This document shows, in pieces, positions 1 to 8,462 of a stretch of DNA of 50,039 nt. The notes below the pieces were generated by a model. The model was not told where the DNA came from. It made no database searches and saw only the letters and a list, made by a program, of their open reading frames with translations. The translations under genes and the position numbers were made by a program. The stretch is taken from contig JANWXY010000047.1 in NCBI GenBank assembly GCA_025057135.1, positions 1-50,039 of the forward strand, written 5' to 3'. How positions within the stretch are numbered: position 1 is the first letter of the stretch; each line of letters opens with the position of its first letter. Origin of the DNA: Bacteroidia bacterium (GTDB lineage Bacteria > Bacteroidota > Bacteroidia > SpSt-205).

Positions 1-174
1 ATCCCCATCTCCATCCCGGTAGCGTATAACTATCAATAGCGAACCAAACTCCTGTACTTGCTGGGGCGTTATGCGGACAAACTCTATCTCAGGCGTTATG
101 GAAAATATGATAGGATCACGCTTACACGAAACGAAAGCCAACAGGGCTGAGGCTAAAAGACGCCTTAGGACCAT
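1..174 (-). CDS. Partial lipoprotein (N-terminus only)
   Basis: The reverse strand reads ATG at 174 and stays open to the window edge, giving 58 residues. The protein begins MVLRRLLASALLAFVSC, a short positively charged signal peptide ending in a lipobox (FVSC, Cys17). The mature part (DPIIFSITPEIEFVRI...RYRDGDGD) resembles the start of small Bacteroidota lipoproteins that carry DGDGD-type acidic segments, so an outer-membrane-anchored lipoprotein is likely. Its start overlaps the end of the GAF gene by 10 bases, which suggests translational coupling as the last visible gene of the rsfS operon. The ORF track misses it because it is cut by the edge. The function cannot be told from this fragment. 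Confidence 0.7.
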   Translation of the reverse strand, partial: MVLRRLLASALLAFVSCKRDPIIFSITPEIEFVRITPQQVQEFGSLLIVIRYRDGDGD

Positions 175-1520
175 TTCATGCGTTGGAGAAACTGATCATT
201 TATGATGAGCAGCTCCTTGGTAGCCACGCTCTCGGGAGGGAGCCATAGTGGTATTTCCTTTTGGATAGCTTCTTTCAGAGAAGCAATGTAACTTTCCCTC
301 TGAACGAGAGGGATTTCTGTCAGCCAGGGCAGGCTTTCTATCGGCGCATTTATGTCTGCAATAGAGACCTGAGCTTGCGAAGCTTTAGCTATCATCTCAA
401 TGCCTTCAAGAGTAGATTTTACAGTCTGCATAACCCGTTCATAAGCGGTAAAATAGGCAATACCGATATGGAGAAAGCTCTTGCTATCATATGCAGTTAT
501 CGGGAATGGCTCTAAGAAGGCAATCAGTATGAGTCCGGTTAGACCTGTGGAGGTGTAGTATGGAATGATTACCCAATAATGTTCATCTTGGCTGAGTCCG
601 AGGTCCGAAGCGGAGTAGCAGCCAGCTTTTCTGCTTTGTTCCAGCCCTACTTCGGTGGAAGGGGGTAAACTCCAGTCCGCAGGGAAACTGAGGTTTGATT
701 TTTTCCCAATCCACGAGAATAGCGTCCGCCAGTGCGTGTCTTCCCTAAAAAGTATGACGCTCCCTTCTCCATGGAAATACTGCGTCAGCTGAGCGAGAAA
801 GATACGGGATAAGCTGCGTAGGTTAGCTGGTATAGCAGCCGCCATCAGGGTAAATAGGTCAATAACAAAGTTTTGATTATCTGTCTGTTTGGCTAAAAGC
901 TGCTGGGCGCGATGCATCTCCTCTTGCGTAACGGCCAGCTCTTCTAAGTTTTGGCGCAACTCTTCTTCTCTGGTGATAAGCTCTTGATTCTGAACTTGGG
1001 ACTTTTCTAAGAGAGCTTGGATGTATCGCCGAGAGCGTATGCTTTGTAAATATGCTGCCCACTTGTACAAGAAGTCCTGCCACACCGGCTGACTCAGGGT
1101 GGAAAGCACATCCCCTTCTGATGCGATACACCAGACGCCTTCTACTTGGTCTTGGTACAGAAGGGGTACGGCTGAGATATTGATTTCCGTATCTTGTATA
1201 AGTGATGAAGAGACTAAGTTTCCAAGCGATTTAGTAGAAAATCTTTCGGATAGTGCGCGCCTTTCCTTGACTACCTGTCCTAAGAAGCCTTCTTCTGAGG
1301 TAAATCTTTCAGGAATAGGTGCCCCAGATATACCCGAACCGGTTTCGTAGATGTAGAGCTCGTGATTTACTGCGTCGCAAATGTAAAGTAGGCTTGCGCC
1401 GGCGTTTAGATTAGTACAGAGTTTAGCTTGGATTGTCTCTAATACATCTTGTAGTCTCTCTTCGGGTACCGGGACGAGTAGGCCGTCCAGAGCGTCTATT
1501 GATTTAGCTGTTTCCACCAT
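165..1520 (-). CDS. GAF-domain signalling protein with central coiled coil
   Basis: Soluble protein of 451 residues with no signal peptide or membrane segment. Residues about 15-165 look like a GAF sensor domain (GASLLYICDAVNHELYIYE, then an SEEGFLGQVVKER helix). Residues about 165-215 form a coiled coil of the LEELAVTQEEMHRAQQ type common in Bacteroidota sensor proteins. Residues about 220-375 look like a second, more divergent GAF domain (EGSVILFRED...YWVIIPYYTSTGLTGLILIAF). There is no histidine kinase, GGDEF or other output domain, so it may act through a partner or use the coiled coil for dimer signalling. It lies 7 bases after the DedA gene and overlaps the next lipoprotein gene by 10 bases, so it is part of the rsfS operon. 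The ligand is unknown. Confidence 0.72.
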   Translation of the reverse strand: MVETAKSIDALDGLLVPVPEERLQDVLETIQAKLCTNLNAGASLLYICDAVNHELYIYETGSGISGAPIPERFTSEEGFLGQVVKERRALSERFSTKSLGNLVSSSLIQDTEINISAVPLLYQDQVEGVWCIASEGDVLSTLSQPVWQDFLYKWAAYLQSIRSRRYIQALLEKSQVQNQELITREEELRQNLEELAVTQEEMHRAQQLLAKQTDNQNFVIDLFTLMAAAIPANLRSLSRIFLAQLTQYFHGEGSVILFREDTHWRTLFSWIGKKSNLSFPADWSLPPSTEVGLEQSRKAGCYSASDLGLSQDEHYWVIIPYYTSTGLTGLILIAFLEPFPITAYDSKSFLHIGIAYFTAYERVMQTVKSTLEGIEMIAKASQAQVSIADINAPIESLPWLTEIPLVQRESYIASLKEAIQKEIPLWLPPESVATKELLIINDQFLQRMKWS

Positions 1521-1527
1521 AGTAAAG

Positions 1528-2139
1528 TTATACAGATATTCGCTTACGATGCTCTCTAAGGATGCGCCAGAGAATCGGACCTGTGGTCAATATGACCATA
1601 CCCACTATGATCCAGCCGTAGTATTCTTGAACCCAAGGGATGTTGCCCAGAAAATATCCCGTCGTGACAAGTACGAGGGGCCAAGACACTGAACCTATGA
1701 GACTCATGAGGAGAAATTTCTGGTAGGGCATCTGGATTACGCCTGCCAGTAGCGGAGCGAATGTGCGTATGATAGGCAGAAACTTGCCCAGTATAAGGAT
1801 CGTAGAACCGTATTTTCGGTAAAAGTTGCGGGTCACTTCTGCGTATTCTGGTCGGAAGAAGAAACTTTTCGGGCGGTTGAAAAATGCCCGACCAGCGCGC
1901 CAGCCTATCCAGTAGCCGCTCTGATCACCTAATAGAGCAGCACCCGCTATTACAGCGACTACCATTTCCATGGGTAAATGGATTACTTTCACTGCTGTCA
2001 GCAGACCTGCGGTAAAGAGCAGAGAGTCGCCCGGGAAAATGATGCCTATCAGTAGCCCTGTCTCGGCAAAGACTACTGCTGCAAGCAAACCAATCCCACC
2101 AAAGTAGATGATCGTCTTTGGACTGAAGAGGTCAAGCAT
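1528..2139 (-). CDS. DedA family membrane protein
   Basis: This 203-residue protein belongs to the DedA/VTT family. Members are inner-membrane proteins linked to undecaprenyl-phosphate or phospholipid flipping and membrane homeostasis. The N-terminal hairpin contains the family pattern FAETGLLIGIIFPGDSLLFTAGLL, with the conserved acidic E and PGD. The middle has FRPEYAEVTRNFYRKYGSTILILGKFLPIIRTFAPLLAG, where the G-x-F/R-P-I-R-T-F-A-P signature of DedA proteins is clear. About five hydrophobic segments are visible. The start overlaps the rsfS stop by 8 bases, so it is translationally coupled. Length is normal for the family. The transported lipid cannot be told from sequence. Confidence 0.9.
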   Translation of the reverse strand: MLDLFSPKTIIYFGGIGLLAAVVFAETGLLIGIIFPGDSLLFTAGLLTAVKVIHLPMEMVVAVIAGAALLGDQSGYWIGWRAGRAFFNRPKSFFFRPEYAEVTRNFYRKYGSTILILGKFLPIIRTFAPLLAGVIQMPYQKFLLMSLIGSVSWPLVLVTTGYFLGNIPWVQEYYGWIIVGMVILTTGPILWRILREHRKRISV

Positions 2140-2506
2140 GAGGTACCAGCTTAGCGTCGCCCCACAACTCTTCTAACCTATAATAGCGTCGCGCTTCTGG
2201 TGAGAGCACATGTATCACTACATCTCCCAAATCTAATAGTATCCACTGTCCTACCTCATAGCCCTCTACCCGATAGCCGATTCGTTCGCCCTCTGCGATC
2301 TTGAGCTGCTCAATGATCGCCTCTACGATGGCTTGGGCTTGTCTGTCAGACTCAGCTGTCGCTACAACGAAGTAATCACAGAGAATATACTGCAGTTCGC
2401 GTAGGTCCAAAGTGACGATATCTTCCGCCTTCTTGTCTGAAAGGACTCTGAGGGCCAGGGATAGCCTCTCTGTCGTAGGGAGTACCTTTGAGGACTGCTT
2501 TACCAT
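2132..2506 (-). CDS. rsfS: Ribosome silencing factor RsfS
   Basis: This 124-residue protein matches the RsfS (YbeB/Iojap) family. RsfS binds ribosomal protein L14 on the large subunit and blocks subunit joining when nutrients are scarce. Core motifs are DIVTLDLRELQYILCDYFVVATAESDRQAQAI, followed by GYRVEGYEVGQWILLDLGDVVIHVLSPEARRYYRLEELWGDA, which ends in the family's typical tail. It is the first gene of the operon rsfS - dedA - GAF - lipoprotein. A perfect TATATTTG box ends 7 bases before the ATG, so the mRNA would have almost no leader. The divergent neighbour is dnaN. The assignment is secure by motif. Confidence 0.95.
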   Translation of the reverse strand: MVKQSSKVLPTTERLSLALRVLSDKKAEDIVTLDLRELQYILCDYFVVATAESDRQAQAIVEAIIEQLKIAEGERIGYRVEGYEVGQWILLDLGDVVIHVLSPEARRYYRLEELWGDAKLVPHA

Positions 2507-2513
2507 GTCTGAA

Positions 2514-2521
2514 CAAATATA
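2514..2521 (-). promoter_or_regulatory. -7 box of rsfS (TATATTTG)
   Basis: Reading the minus strand, TATATTTG lies 7 bases before the rsfS ATG. It matches the Bacteroidota -7 consensus TAnnTTTG. No clear -33 TTTG is visible upstream. Confidence 0.7.
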
Positions 2522-2603
2522 ACCTTATTTATCCCTGTGAAGGGATAGCAGCAAACTTAGCTGGTGTGGATGGAGTGCGTATAAGCAAGCGTTGGAAGTT
2601 TGT

Positions 2604-2611
2604 TACCTTCG
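2604..2611 (+). promoter_or_regulatory. -7 box of dnaN (TACCTTCG)
   Basis: TACCTTCG is followed by CTCT and then ATG, a 4-base spacer. It differs from TAnnTTTG by one base, and the same TTCG variant occurs in front of three other genes in this window. Its position supports the ATG at 2616 over the TTG start used in the ORF track. Confidence 0.65.
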
Positions 2612-2615
2612 CTCT

Positions 2616-3737
2616 ATGGGATTTAAGGTACGAGTAGAAGCTCTGCGTGAAGCTTTGGGCCGAGTTTTGCCTGTTGTTCCCTCACGATCCTTGTACCCTG
2701 TCACGCAGAATGTACTTCTGTATCAGAGTGGGGACACTTTGGAGATAAGAGCTACTGATCTAGAGATTAGCGTGCGTACCGTCCTGAATGTAGTTCCTGA
2801 GGAGGGGGACGCCATACGGATTGCTTTGCCGCCGAAGCCGCTTACAGACCTGCTCAAGGGGTTTTCTGACGATGAGGTTGTTTCGGCTGCCCAGTCTAAC
2901 TATACCCTCCAGCTGACATCTGCATATGGGAGTTATGAGTTTGGAGGTATAGCGGCGGAGGAGTTTCCAGCTTTTCCAAGTGTGGGGGACATTGGAGCAG
3001 TATCTTTTTCCATAGACCTTCTGGATGAAGTTGTATCGCAGACAGCTTTTGCGGCAAGTAAAGATGATGCTCGCATCGCACTGACAGGTGTGTATTTTGA
3101 TTTCCAAGAGACTCATACAAACTTTGTAGCTACGGATGCGCATACGCTAGTCAGATTGAAGCGGGAGGATATCCGGCTGAGTGATGCTCCTAAGCTTCTC
3201 CTTCCTGTGCGCGCTCTGCAGTCTCTCCAGCAGTCTCTTAGAGGCTTGCCTTCTGGGGATGTTCTTACGCTCTACCCGACGGATGGGCAGGCACTTTTTC
3301 ATCATCCTATATTAGATATGGTCTGTCGTCTGATAGATGCGCGTTATCCTGATTATCAAAGCGCTATTCCACAGAAGCCGCCGTATATGGCGCGCATCAG
3401 CACGGATGCTTTTCGTAGGGCTCTGCGTCGCTTAGTCGTACTTAGCGACCGTACTTCTAATCTGGTTCGGCTAAGTTTTGAAGGCAATACTCTCACTATC
3501 AGTACTGAGGATGCCATGCAAAATCGCTCTGGTAAAGAGACACTTCCTTGCACTTACGAAGGACCCGATTTCAAGATAGCTTTTCGTGGTAGCGTTATCA
3601 GCGGCGTCATAGACCATTTGCAGTCCCCTGATTTTATCCTGCGCATGGAAGCTCCTGGGCGAGCAGTGATAGTGGAACCCGATCCGCAGACTCCACCTAC
3701 GGAAGCTTTATTCCTTGCCATGCCCCTCATCATGTGA
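2616..3737 (+). CDS. dnaN: DNA polymerase III beta subunit (sliding clamp)
   Basis: DnaN forms the ring-shaped homodimer that holds DNA polymerase III on DNA. From the ATG at 2616 the protein has 373 residues, the usual length. It shows the three-fold clamp layout: N-terminal domain (LREALGRVLPVVPSRSLYPVTQNVLL...ATDLEISVRT), a middle domain (AFAASKDDARIALTGVYF...ATDAHTLVRLK) and a C-terminal domain (RRALRRLVVLSDRTSNLVRLSFEGNTLTIST). It ends EALFLAMPLIM, the expected C-terminal (V/M)MP(M/L) type tail. The ORF track start (TTG, 2592) is rejected because it would put the promoter box inside the gene. The next gene starts inside the dnaN stop region (GTGA), so the two are coupled. No dnaA or recF neighbour is present. 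Confidence 0.96.
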   Translation: MGFKVRVEALREALGRVLPVVPSRSLYPVTQNVLLYQSGDTLEIRATDLEISVRTVLNVVPEEGDAIRIALPPKPLTDLLKGFSDDEVVSAAQSNYTLQLTSAYGSYEFGGIAAEEFPAFPSVGDIGAVSFSIDLLDEVVSQTAFAASKDDARIALTGVYFDFQETHTNFVATDAHTLVRLKREDIRLSDAPKLLLPVRALQSLQQSLRGLPSGDVLTLYPTDGQALFHHPILDMVCRLIDARYPDYQSAIPQKPPYMARISTDAFRRALRRLVVLSDRTSNLVRLSFEGNTLTISTEDAMQNRSGKETLPCTYEGPDFKIAFRGSVISGVIDHLQSPDFILRMEAPGRAVIVEPDPQTPPTEALFLAMPLIM

Positions 3738-4336
3738 TTCTGTACGGCGGCGGCGATCATGCGCTCGGGCTCTGGGAAGCCATACAACAGCTCGGGCTGC
3801 CTTTTCATGGATTTTTTGATGACGGAGAGGGGCCATTTGTGCTACCAGAGGAGTTTCATCTCGGACCGTATGATTCGGGGGTATATGCCTCCGTGCCGAT
3901 TATCATTGCTATCACAGATAATGTCATTCGGCGCAACTTATCCCTCCGAGTCAAGCACCCTATAGCGCCCCCGTTGATTCATCCGAAGGCTTATGTATCG
4001 CCCTCTGCTTCTTTGAGCTCTGGGGTAGTCGTACTCCCAGGGGCTGTGATACACAGTCGGGCTGAAATCGGTCCTCATGTGATTATTAACTCTGGCGCAG
4101 TCGTAGAACACTTTGTTAGAATAGGGGCATTTGCTCATCTCTCCTCCAGAAGTGTGGCAGGCTGCCGAAGTGAGATAGGCGAAAGCTGCTTTATTGCTAC
4201 CGGGGCGATTATCGCTCCTAATGCTCGGGTAGGTGAAGGATGTATCGTTGGGGCAGGCAGCCTTGTTTTGCGCGAGCTGGCCCCCTTCACGAAAGCTTGG
4301 GGCGTTCCTGCTAAGCCGCAGGAAATGAGTTTTTAA
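3734..4336 (+). CDS. PglD/NeuD-like sugar O-/N-acyltransferase
   Basis: This 200-residue protein has the two-part structure of the PglD/NeuD family. An N-terminal Rossmann-like part binds the nucleotide sugar (ILYGGGDHALGLWEAIQQLG...HGFFDDGEG). A C-terminal left-handed beta helix is made of hexapeptide repeats (VYVSPSASLSSGVVVLPGAVIHSRAEIGPHVIINSGAVVEH...). Such enzymes acetylate amino-sugars used in glycans or surface polysaccharides. The catalytic base His would be in the VVEHFVRIG loop. The start is GTG overlapping the dnaN TGA by four bases, so the pair is translationally coupled. No other sugar-synthesis gene is adjacent, so the substrate is unknown. Confidence 0.85.
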   Translation: MILYGGGDHALGLWEAIQQLGLPFHGFFDDGEGPFVLPEEFHLGPYDSGVYASVPIIIAITDNVIRRNLSLRVKHPIAPPLIHPKAYVSPSASLSSGVVVLPGAVIHSRAEIGPHVIINSGAVVEHFVRIGAFAHLSSRSVAGCRSEIGESCFIATGAIIAPNARVGEGCIVGAGSLVLRELAPFTKAWGVPAKPQEMSF

Positions 4337-4350
4337 GGAGAAGAGGCGCT

Positions 4351-5340
4351 TCAACGAGGCAGGGTTGCTGCACCTCCCCGTAGGCTGTATATATCGCTGC
4401 GTCCTGTTTTTCGCCGTAGTGCATAAGCTATTTGCCGACTGCGATTACCCGCTTCGCACACGATAACTATCGGTGATGAAGGCAAATCCCATGTGTCCCA
4501 TTTGTACCACGCATACGATATGCTTGGAACGATCAGAGGAGACATTCTTTCTTCTCGGATATCAATCCAAACGGCCGACTGCATCTGCAGGGCAGTCTCG
4601 GCTGGGATTTCCATTCCGATTTCAGGGAGATTGTGACGAGGGAGTATCTCAAAAACCTCACTTTTCCCAGTTCTCAGGTCTATGCGGTAGAGGAGGTTTT
4701 TGATGAAAGAAGCGGGGTCAGCTAAGTATTGGGCAGCGAGGGCAGCCTGCCAGCTTCCGATAATCCCCGGTAAGGCGCCTATGACACCAGCTTCACTGCA
4801 GGGGGGGCTATCGGCGCTTTCGCCAAATAGTTCTTTATAGGACACCTCTGCCAGTAAAGCTACCTGACCTTCCCATTGGAATATCGCTCCATATACCCAT
4901 GGTTTGTGGAGAGTATAGGCAGCTTCGTCTATGGCGAGGCGGCTTTGCAGGTTGTCTGTGCCATCTATCCAAATAGAAGCTGTTTTCCCCACCCGCTGTA
5001 AAAAATCACTATCTGCCCATATAGGGTACTTTTCTATCACGAGGTCTGGTCGGAAACTGAGCAGGTACTCAGAGAGTGCATCCACTTTTAACCGACCGAT
5101 ACTGGTAGGGGGATACAGCGGTTGTCGGTGAAGGTTTTCTTCTGCAACGGTATCCGGGTCGGCGATGATAAGTCGTCCGATACCCATTGCGGCTAAGTAT
5201 AGCGCGGCTGGACACCCTAAGCCCCCAACTCCAACTATTAGTACAGTCGCATTCCGAATCGCAGACTGCCGCCATCCTGGCAGACGGCTCTGAGCAAGGT
5301 ATCTACGGTCCGACGGAAATTCGGCTCGTTCTGCGCTCAT
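4351..5340 (-). CDS. ThiF/MoeB-family E1-like adenylyltransferase fused to rhodanese domain
   Basis: E1-like enzymes adenylate the C-terminus of ubiquitin-like sulfur carriers such as ThiS or MoaD; a fused rhodanese domain can supply sulfur. Residues about 15-235 carry the nucleotide site (VLIVGVGGLGCPAALYLAAMG), the IDGTDNLQSR segment and a catalytic-Cys region (SPPCSEAGVIGALPGIIGS). Residues about 250-329 form a rhodanese domain with active-site loop VCEAGNRSRQ, ending abruptly after LRGGAATLPR. The two CxxC zinc motifs seen in MoeB-type proteins are missing. The start lies 38 bases inside the end of the upstream gene, so it is the last gene of the sodA operon. No thi or moa genes are nearby, so the partner is unknown. 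Confidence 0.85.
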   Translation of the reverse strand: MSAERAEFPSDRRYLAQSRLPGWRQSAIRNATVLIVGVGGLGCPAALYLAAMGIGRLIIADPDTVAEENLHRQPLYPPTSIGRLKVDALSEYLLSFRPDLVIEKYPIWADSDFLQRVGKTASIWIDGTDNLQSRLAIDEAAYTLHKPWVYGAIFQWEGQVALLAEVSYKELFGESADSPPCSEAGVIGALPGIIGSWQAALAAQYLADPASFIKNLLYRIDLRTGKSEVFEILPRHNLPEIGMEIPAETALQMQSAVWIDIREERMSPLIVPSISYAWYKWDTWDLPSSPIVIVCEAGNRSRQIAYALRRKTGRSDIYSLRGGAATLPR

Positions 5341-6913
5341 ACTCCCAGATTATCAGGCGGTATTTTTCGCAGTTTGGAGGAAGGGTGTAAAGGTTCAGAA
5401 TCCCTTTATGCTCTCCTCGGGGAGGGGTGTTGCGCTGATAATCGTTACATAGCTTCACTAAATACTGGGCAGCATCATAGCCCTGGGCATGGAAGAAAGA
5501 TACTCTGGGTACATGTTGAAGGCGTAGTTTTTTAGTGAAAGAGTCCCACTCGGCGCTATCTGGCACAAATGATTGCGGCATCCGAATGCGTAAGCGAGGA
5601 TAATCTGTAAGATTGGTATGCTTGAAAAGTCCCCAACTTTCTAATCCGATGACGAGGGGAGTATCAGGCAGATTGCGAAGTGTATGGAGCGCATAATTGA
5701 CAAGGTCCTCCTGTGAGAAAAAAAGCCCGTACCAGTCTAACTTACCGAGGGAGTCTCGGAGCGCTGTCCATGTTTGAGCCATTTCTGCGAGGGTACTGGG
5801 AATTTCAAACAGGGGGGCATACCAGCGGCGACGAAACCCCTCTGCTACGGCTTTGCCCTGTGGATCACCAGAGGTATAAAATATAGCCCCGCGTCTTAGA
5901 CTTCTTTTTGATAAAATATCTGCCAACTGCCATCCGACACACTCGCCCGGTATAGTAAGCGGCACGGTTAAGCGTCGCTGGGGATAGGCAGGATTGATTG
6001 GGACGAGGTGCCATACTTCTTTGCGTTCGCAAAAGTCAGCAATTGTTTGATTGAGCGTCCATGAAACTTCCCCAATAATCACATGAGGTGGTGTGCTATC
6101 CCATGTAGCAAGCAAGCTTTGTATGCGTAATGGATCGCGCTCTGAGTCTTCTACTTCTATTCGCCAAACGGGATACAGTGAGCGTACATCTGATAGCCCA
6201 GCTTCAAATCCGCGCCAGAACTCCAAAAACGGAGAGGAACGCTCTTGATTGGCCATGAGAGGAAGAAGAAGAACTACTCGGAGGGTCTCTGGGGGTAGCT
6301 CTCGTACTAAGCTGTCCCAACGCAGACTGTCTGGGACGGAGTCGCATCTATCAGTATAAATGCTTTCCCAGAGTGGCCAGAGCCTCCACTCACAACTTTG
6401 TCTCATCTGATAGAGGAGAGACGGAAGAAAATAGGGGTACAGGGTAGAATTCCCTTCAATAAGGTAGCCCCATAAGCTACCCAAATCATTTTCATGCCAG
6501 AAAAAGTACTCCAGACGGCGCTCTACCGCTGCTCGTAAGTCGGGAGGAGTATTTGGGTCCTCCAGCAAGGTTCGGAGGAGGTACAAGCCGCTATGGCGAG
6601 TGAGGTAACTTTTGAGAAGGCGGTCCGCCCGCCAGAAACTCGCCTCAAAAATAAGGGGCGAACGGGGCTTACGTTGCGATAGTGCGTACCATTCTCGGAG
6701 GGCGTCTTTTTCTCGCCCGCTCTTAAGCGCAAAGTAGCCTTGTAGGAGAGCGGCTTCCTGGCGAACTAAGCTGTCCGGATGCTCTCTCGCCTGAGCTAAA
6801 AGCCGTTGAGCATTCACAGTAAGTCCTCGCTGGATAGCTTCATAAACCTCAGGCAACGGGGATGGGCGCTGAGCCCATATGACAGGCATCAGAAGTGTAA
6901 ATGCTCTTAGCAA
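5303..6913 (-). CDS. Exported periplasmic-binding-protein-like protein (LpoA-like architecture)
   Basis: The protein begins with a signal peptide if it starts at the TTG at 6913 (MLRAFTLLMPVIWAQ), giving 536 residues. The ORF-track ATG at 7012 would bury the signal sequence and overlap guaA by 62 bases, so I prefer the later start, with some doubt. Residues about 15-190 are helical and TPR-like (AIQRGLTVNAQRLLAQAREHPDSLVRQEAALLQGYFALKSGREKDAL). From about residue 210 a type I periplasmic-binding fold is suggested (LRVVLLLPLMANQERSSPFLEFWRGFEAGLSD...HVIIGEVSWTLNQTIADFCE). A helical repeat domain followed by a binding-protein fold recalls LpoA, the activator of penicillin-binding protein 1A. 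In Bacteroidota a related exported protein often follows guaA. Function inferred only. Confidence 0.6.
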   Translation of the reverse strand: MLRAFTLLMPVIWAQRPSPLPEVYEAIQRGLTVNAQRLLAQAREHPDSLVRQEAALLQGYFALKSGREKDALREWYALSQRKPRSPLIFEASFWRADRLLKSYLTRHSGLYLLRTLLEDPNTPPDLRAAVERRLEYFFWHENDLGSLWGYLIEGNSTLYPYFLPSLLYQMRQSCEWRLWPLWESIYTDRCDSVPDSLRWDSLVRELPPETLRVVLLLPLMANQERSSPFLEFWRGFEAGLSDVRSLYPVWRIEVEDSERDPLRIQSLLATWDSTPPHVIIGEVSWTLNQTIADFCERKEVWHLVPINPAYPQRRLTVPLTIPGECVGWQLADILSKRSLRRGAIFYTSGDPQGKAVAEGFRRRWYAPLFEIPSTLAEMAQTWTALRDSLGKLDWYGLFFSQEDLVNYALHTLRNLPDTPLVIGLESWGLFKHTNLTDYPRLRIRMPQSFVPDSAEWDSFTKKLRLQHVPRVSFFHAQGYDAAQYLVKLCNDYQRNTPPRGEHKGILNLYTLPPNCEKYRLIIWEYERRTSRISVGP

Positions 6914-6950
6914 CCAGCACGGAGCGCTCTGAACTGAAAGTTTAGCTATC

Positions 6951-8462
6951 TTATTCCCACTCAATGGTAGCTGGGGGCTTAGTGGAAAGGTCATAGACGA
7001 CACGGACGACATTAGGCACCTCGGCTAAAATACGACGAGCAGCCTCAAAAAGCAGCTCTTGCGGCAGGGCGGTAGGATCAGCTGTCATGCCATCTGTGCT
7101 ATTTACTGCTCGTAGAGCGATTGTTTCTCCGTATCGGCGCTGGTCACCCGCTACACCCACAGACTTCTGAGGGAGTAGCACAGCGAAGGCTTGCCATGTG
7201 CGGTCGTACCAGCCATGTGCTTCTAATACCTGTAGGAAGATCGCATCTGCTTGACGCAAGCGATTCACGCGTTCAGGAGTGATTTCGCCTAAGATGCGCA
7301 CGGCTAATCCAGGTCCAGGAAATGGATGACGCCTAAGGAAGGCCTCAGGCAGCCCCAGTTTTCGTCCGAGAGCGCGAACTTCATCCTTGAAAAAAAGGCG
7401 TAAAGGTTCTACGAGCTCCAAAGCTAACTTTTCAGGTAATCCCCCGACATTATGGTGTGACTTGATAGTGGCAGAGACGCCTGTTCCACTTTCCACTACG
7501 TCGGGGTAAATCGTTCCTTGAACTAAGTAGCGTACCTCGGGGAGCTTTTGAGCTTCCTTTTCAAATACTTCTATAAACAGGCGACCGATGGTCTTGCGTT
7601 TCAGCTCGGGGTCGGTGATGCCATTCAGGGCGGAGAGGAATAGCTTCTCAGCGCATACCCGCTGAACAGGCAAGCCTACCTGCTGATAGGCATTGAGGAC
7701 AGCTTCTACTTCCCCTGCCCTTAGAAGTCCTGTATCCACAAATACCCCGTGAAACCTTTCTCCGATTGCTCTATGAACCAGAAGGGCCGCTACGGTGGAG
7801 TCAATGCCGCCAGAAAGAGCCCCTATGGCATGCCCATCAGGCATTTGTCTCTGGAGGGAAGCAATGACACTATCTATTTCGGCTTCGGGGCGCCAGTCGC
7901 CCTTGAAACCGCAGATTTCATACAGAAAGTTGCGAAGTATAGTTGCGCCTGCTTCGGTATGCGCTACTTCTGGATGAAACTGCACCGCATACACAGACCG
8001 GTCCGCTATCTCATAAGCCGCATAAGGAATGTCAGCCGTGCGAGCTAATGCTTTGGCCCCCCTGGGCAGCTGGATAATGGTGTCACTGTGGCTCATCCAG
8101 ACTCTGGAGGAAACCGGCATGTCTCGCCATAGAGGCGAATGGGCTATTAGCTCTAACTGTGCGGGTCCATATTCTCTTGCGTGGCTCTCAGCTACGGCTC
8201 CTCCAGCTTTAGCGGCGAGCCACTGCGCACTATAGCAGATAGCTAAACTGGGCCGCTGTCCTATCCAACTCTCTGGGAGAGGCGGCCCTTCGGAGGCGGA
8301 TGCATGACTCCCTGAGAAGATGATCCCCCGAACTTCTGGGGGAATAGCTTCTGGGAGTCTATTCCACGGTAATAGTTCTGCATATACGCCCAGCTCCCGT
8401 GCCCGCCGCACTATAAGCAGGCTATACTGGGAGCCAAAATCAACTACCCATAACTTTTCCAC
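6951..8462 (-). CDS. guaA: GMP synthase (glutamine-hydrolysing)
   Basis: GuaA converts XMP to GMP with ATP and ammonia from glutamine. The 503-residue protein contains a class I glutamine amidotransferase domain (residues about 4-185, nucleophile Cys76 in LAICYSAQWLA, His-x-Glu in VQFHPEVAHT). An ATP pyrophosphatase domain follows with P-loop GALSGGIDSTVAA, and then the C-terminal dimerisation domain, ending in STKPPATIEWE, the typical GuaA tail. The start is GTG immediately after the sodA TGA with no spacer, so the two genes are cotranscribed. Length is normal. No promoter box was found directly upstream, in agreement with operon expression. Confidence 0.96.
   Translation of the reverse strand: MEKLWVVDFGSQYSLLIVRRARELGVYAELLPWNRLPEAIPPEVRGIIFSGSHASASEGPPLPESWIGQRPSLAICYSAQWLAAKAGGAVAESHAREYGPAQLELIAHSPLWRDMPVSSRVWMSHSDTIIQLPRGAKALARTADIPYAAYEIADRSVYAVQFHPEVAHTEAGATILRNFLYEICGFKGDWRPEAEIDSVIASLQRQMPDGHAIGALSGGIDSTVAALLVHRAIGERFHGVFVDTGLLRAGEVEAVLNAYQQVGLPVQRVCAEKLFLSALNGITDPELKRKTIGRLFIEVFEKEAQKLPEVRYLVQGTIYPDVVESGTGVSATIKSHHNVGGLPEKLALELVEPLRLFFKDEVRALGRKLGLPEAFLRRHPFPGPGLAVRILGEITPERVNRLRQADAIFLQVLEAHGWYDRTWQAFAVLLPQKSVGVAGDQRRYGETIALRAVNSTDGMTADPTALPQELLFEAARRILAEVPNVVRVVYDLSTKPPATIEWE

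Noticed and set aside
2760-3143. 127-residue antisense ORF in dnaN
   Set aside because: It is a shadow of dnaN on the other strand, has no promoter box and no recognisable domain.
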